Source: an uncultured Pelagibacteraceae bacterium
GTDB taxonomy: Bacteria > Pseudomonadota > Alphaproteobacteria > Pelagibacterales > Pelagibacteraceae
Assembly: GCA_902553695.1 (NCBI GenBank)
Contig: CACDLR010000005.1
Location: 1 to 43,122 of the forward strand
Length of the DNA stretch: 43,122 nt
Direction: 5' to 3'
Shown here: positions 42,422 through 43,122 of the stretch, one piece after another
Layout of the letters: the number at the start of each line of letters is the position of its first letter
Numbering within the stretch: the stretch's first letter is position 1
Program-made: the position numbers and the translations under genes
The notes under the pieces: generated by a model
Database searches by the model: none
What the model saw: only the letters and a program-made list of their open reading frames with translations
What the model was told of the DNA's origin: nothing

Positions 42422-43122
42422 TTAGAACTGCTCAGACTCAGTAGAGCCATCCATTGCGGTAGTAGAACTTTTTCCTGAACTTATTGTGTTGGATACTGCA
42501 TCAAAATAAGATGTTCCAACTTCTCTTTGATGTTTAACGCTTGTATATCCATCTTTCTCTCTTGCGAATTCATGTTGCTGGATTTTTGAATAAGCAGCCA
42601 TTCCCTCTGCTTTATATTTTTCTGCTAAATCAAAAATAGCAATATTCTGTGTATGGAAACCTGCTAGAGTTATAAATTGAAATTTATAACCCATTTCAGC
42701 AATTTTTTTTTGGAAAGATCCGATTTCATCATCAGATAAATGTTTTTTCCAATTAAATGACGGAGAACAATTATAGGCAAGTAATTTCCCTGGAAATTTT
42801 TCATGAATTGCATCAGCAAATTTTTTTGCTTCTTCTAAATTAGGAGTAGCAGTTTCACACCAAATTAAATCAGCATATGGAGCATATGCTAATCCTCTTG
42901 AGATAGCTTGGTCAATACCATCCTTCACATAAAAGAATCCTTCCGGAGAACGTTCGCCAGTTAAAAAAGGTTTATCATTTTCATCAAAATCATTTGTGAT
43001 AAGTTTTGCAGCATTAGCATCAGTTCTTGCTAAAAGAATAAGGGGAACATCAGCGATATCTGATGCTAATCTTGCTGCCTTCAAATTCCTAACCATTGTA
43101 CTAGTTGGAACTAAAACTTTAC
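42422..43122 (-). CDS. aceA: isocitrate lyase (C-terminal part; N-terminus beyond window)
   Basis: Glyoxylate-shunt enzyme that cleaves isocitrate to glyoxylate and succinate. The frame runs off the right edge with [20 protein letters not shown]. Visible family segments include [42 protein letters not shown], and [13 protein letters not shown], with the C-terminal GSTESEQF. The catalytic KKCGH region lies outside the window. The ending matches class-I bacterial isocitrate lyases. Confidence 0.97.
   Translation of the reverse strand, partial: KVLVPTSTMVRNLKAARLASDIADVPLILLARTDANAAKLITNDFDENDKPFLTGERSPEGFFYVKDGIDQAISRGLAYAPYADLIWCETATPNLEEAKKFADAIHEKFPGKLLAYNCSPSFNWKKHLSDDEIGSFQKKIAEMGYKFQFITLAGFHTQNIAIFDLAEKYKAEGMAAYSKIQQHEFAREKDGYTSVKHQREVGTSYFDAVSNTISSGKSSTTAMDGSTESEQF

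Noticed and set aside
1..43122. CRISPR array, insertion sequence, phage or integron signatures
   Set aside because: No direct-repeat spacer pattern, transposase, integrase or phage protein was found in any frame.

Overview
The window is a strongly AT-rich, extremely compact bacterial segment. Its short spacers, 1-11 nt start/stop overlaps and lysine/asparagine/isoleucine-rich proteins point to the SAR11 clade (Pelagibacterales, marine Alphaproteobacteria). The gene set agrees: Pelagibacter-type AprABM, a riboswitch-led ThiV-like transporter, a tRNA-Leu/tig/clpP/clpX string, isocitrate lyase, AmtB, and sulfonate and methylated-amine catabolism. No mobile element, CRISPR array or phage gene was seen, and no gene-free stretch exceeds about 300 bases.

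Layout. (1) 1-3501, minus strand: tRNA-Leu(UAG), trigger factor, ClpP and ClpX (C-terminus cut by the window edge). (2) 3587-5125, plus: a DUF1289 protein, a 55-residue membrane peptide and GMP reductase. (3) 5126-15613: a sulfur island. It holds xsc followed by a DMGDH-like FAD/folate oxidoreductase, divergent suyAB, a broken TauE/SafE-type exporter, and aprM-aprB-aprA with two small unknown ORFs. Sulfoacetaldehyde and 3-sulfolactate cleavage would release sulfite, which could be exported or oxidised to APS by AprABM. (4) 15701-20951, minus: metC, an MFS carrier, pabB/pabA/pabC-like genes for p-aminobenzoate, and a HIT protein, nearly all overlapping. (5) 21027-27510: housekeeping and small genes (a 27-residue basic peptide, mnmA, DUF3553, cysQ, recX, an ABA4-like protein, a DsbA-fold isomerase, rhodanese, a glycosyltransferase-like protein, bcp). 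(6) 27569-33549, minus: amtB, hupB, rseP, dgkA, an iron alcohol dehydrogenase and a ThiV-like symporter behind a very compact TPP riboswitch. (7) 33617-37800, minus: an ABC-2 exporter pair, a PQQ-type sugar dehydrogenase, a CsiD/GlaH glutarate hydroxylase and two small membrane proteins. (8) 37865-40874: zinc uptake, with znuA divergent from znuC-znuB-zur around two Zur-like palindromes. (9) 41002-41163: an unassigned structured small RNA with its own promoter and a strong terminator. (10) 41153-43122, minus: an MFS transporter and the C-terminal part of isocitrate lyase.

Most interesting points: the candidate small RNA after zur; the TauE-like gene, apparently broken by an internal deletion with its tail still readable in another frame; the folate-type demethylating oxidoreductase in the xsc operon, which suggests N-methylated sulfonate use; the TPP riboswitch squeezed into a 67-nt gap; and a 27-residue, 16-Lys/Arg peptide resembling mS38/bS22-type ribosomal peptides.
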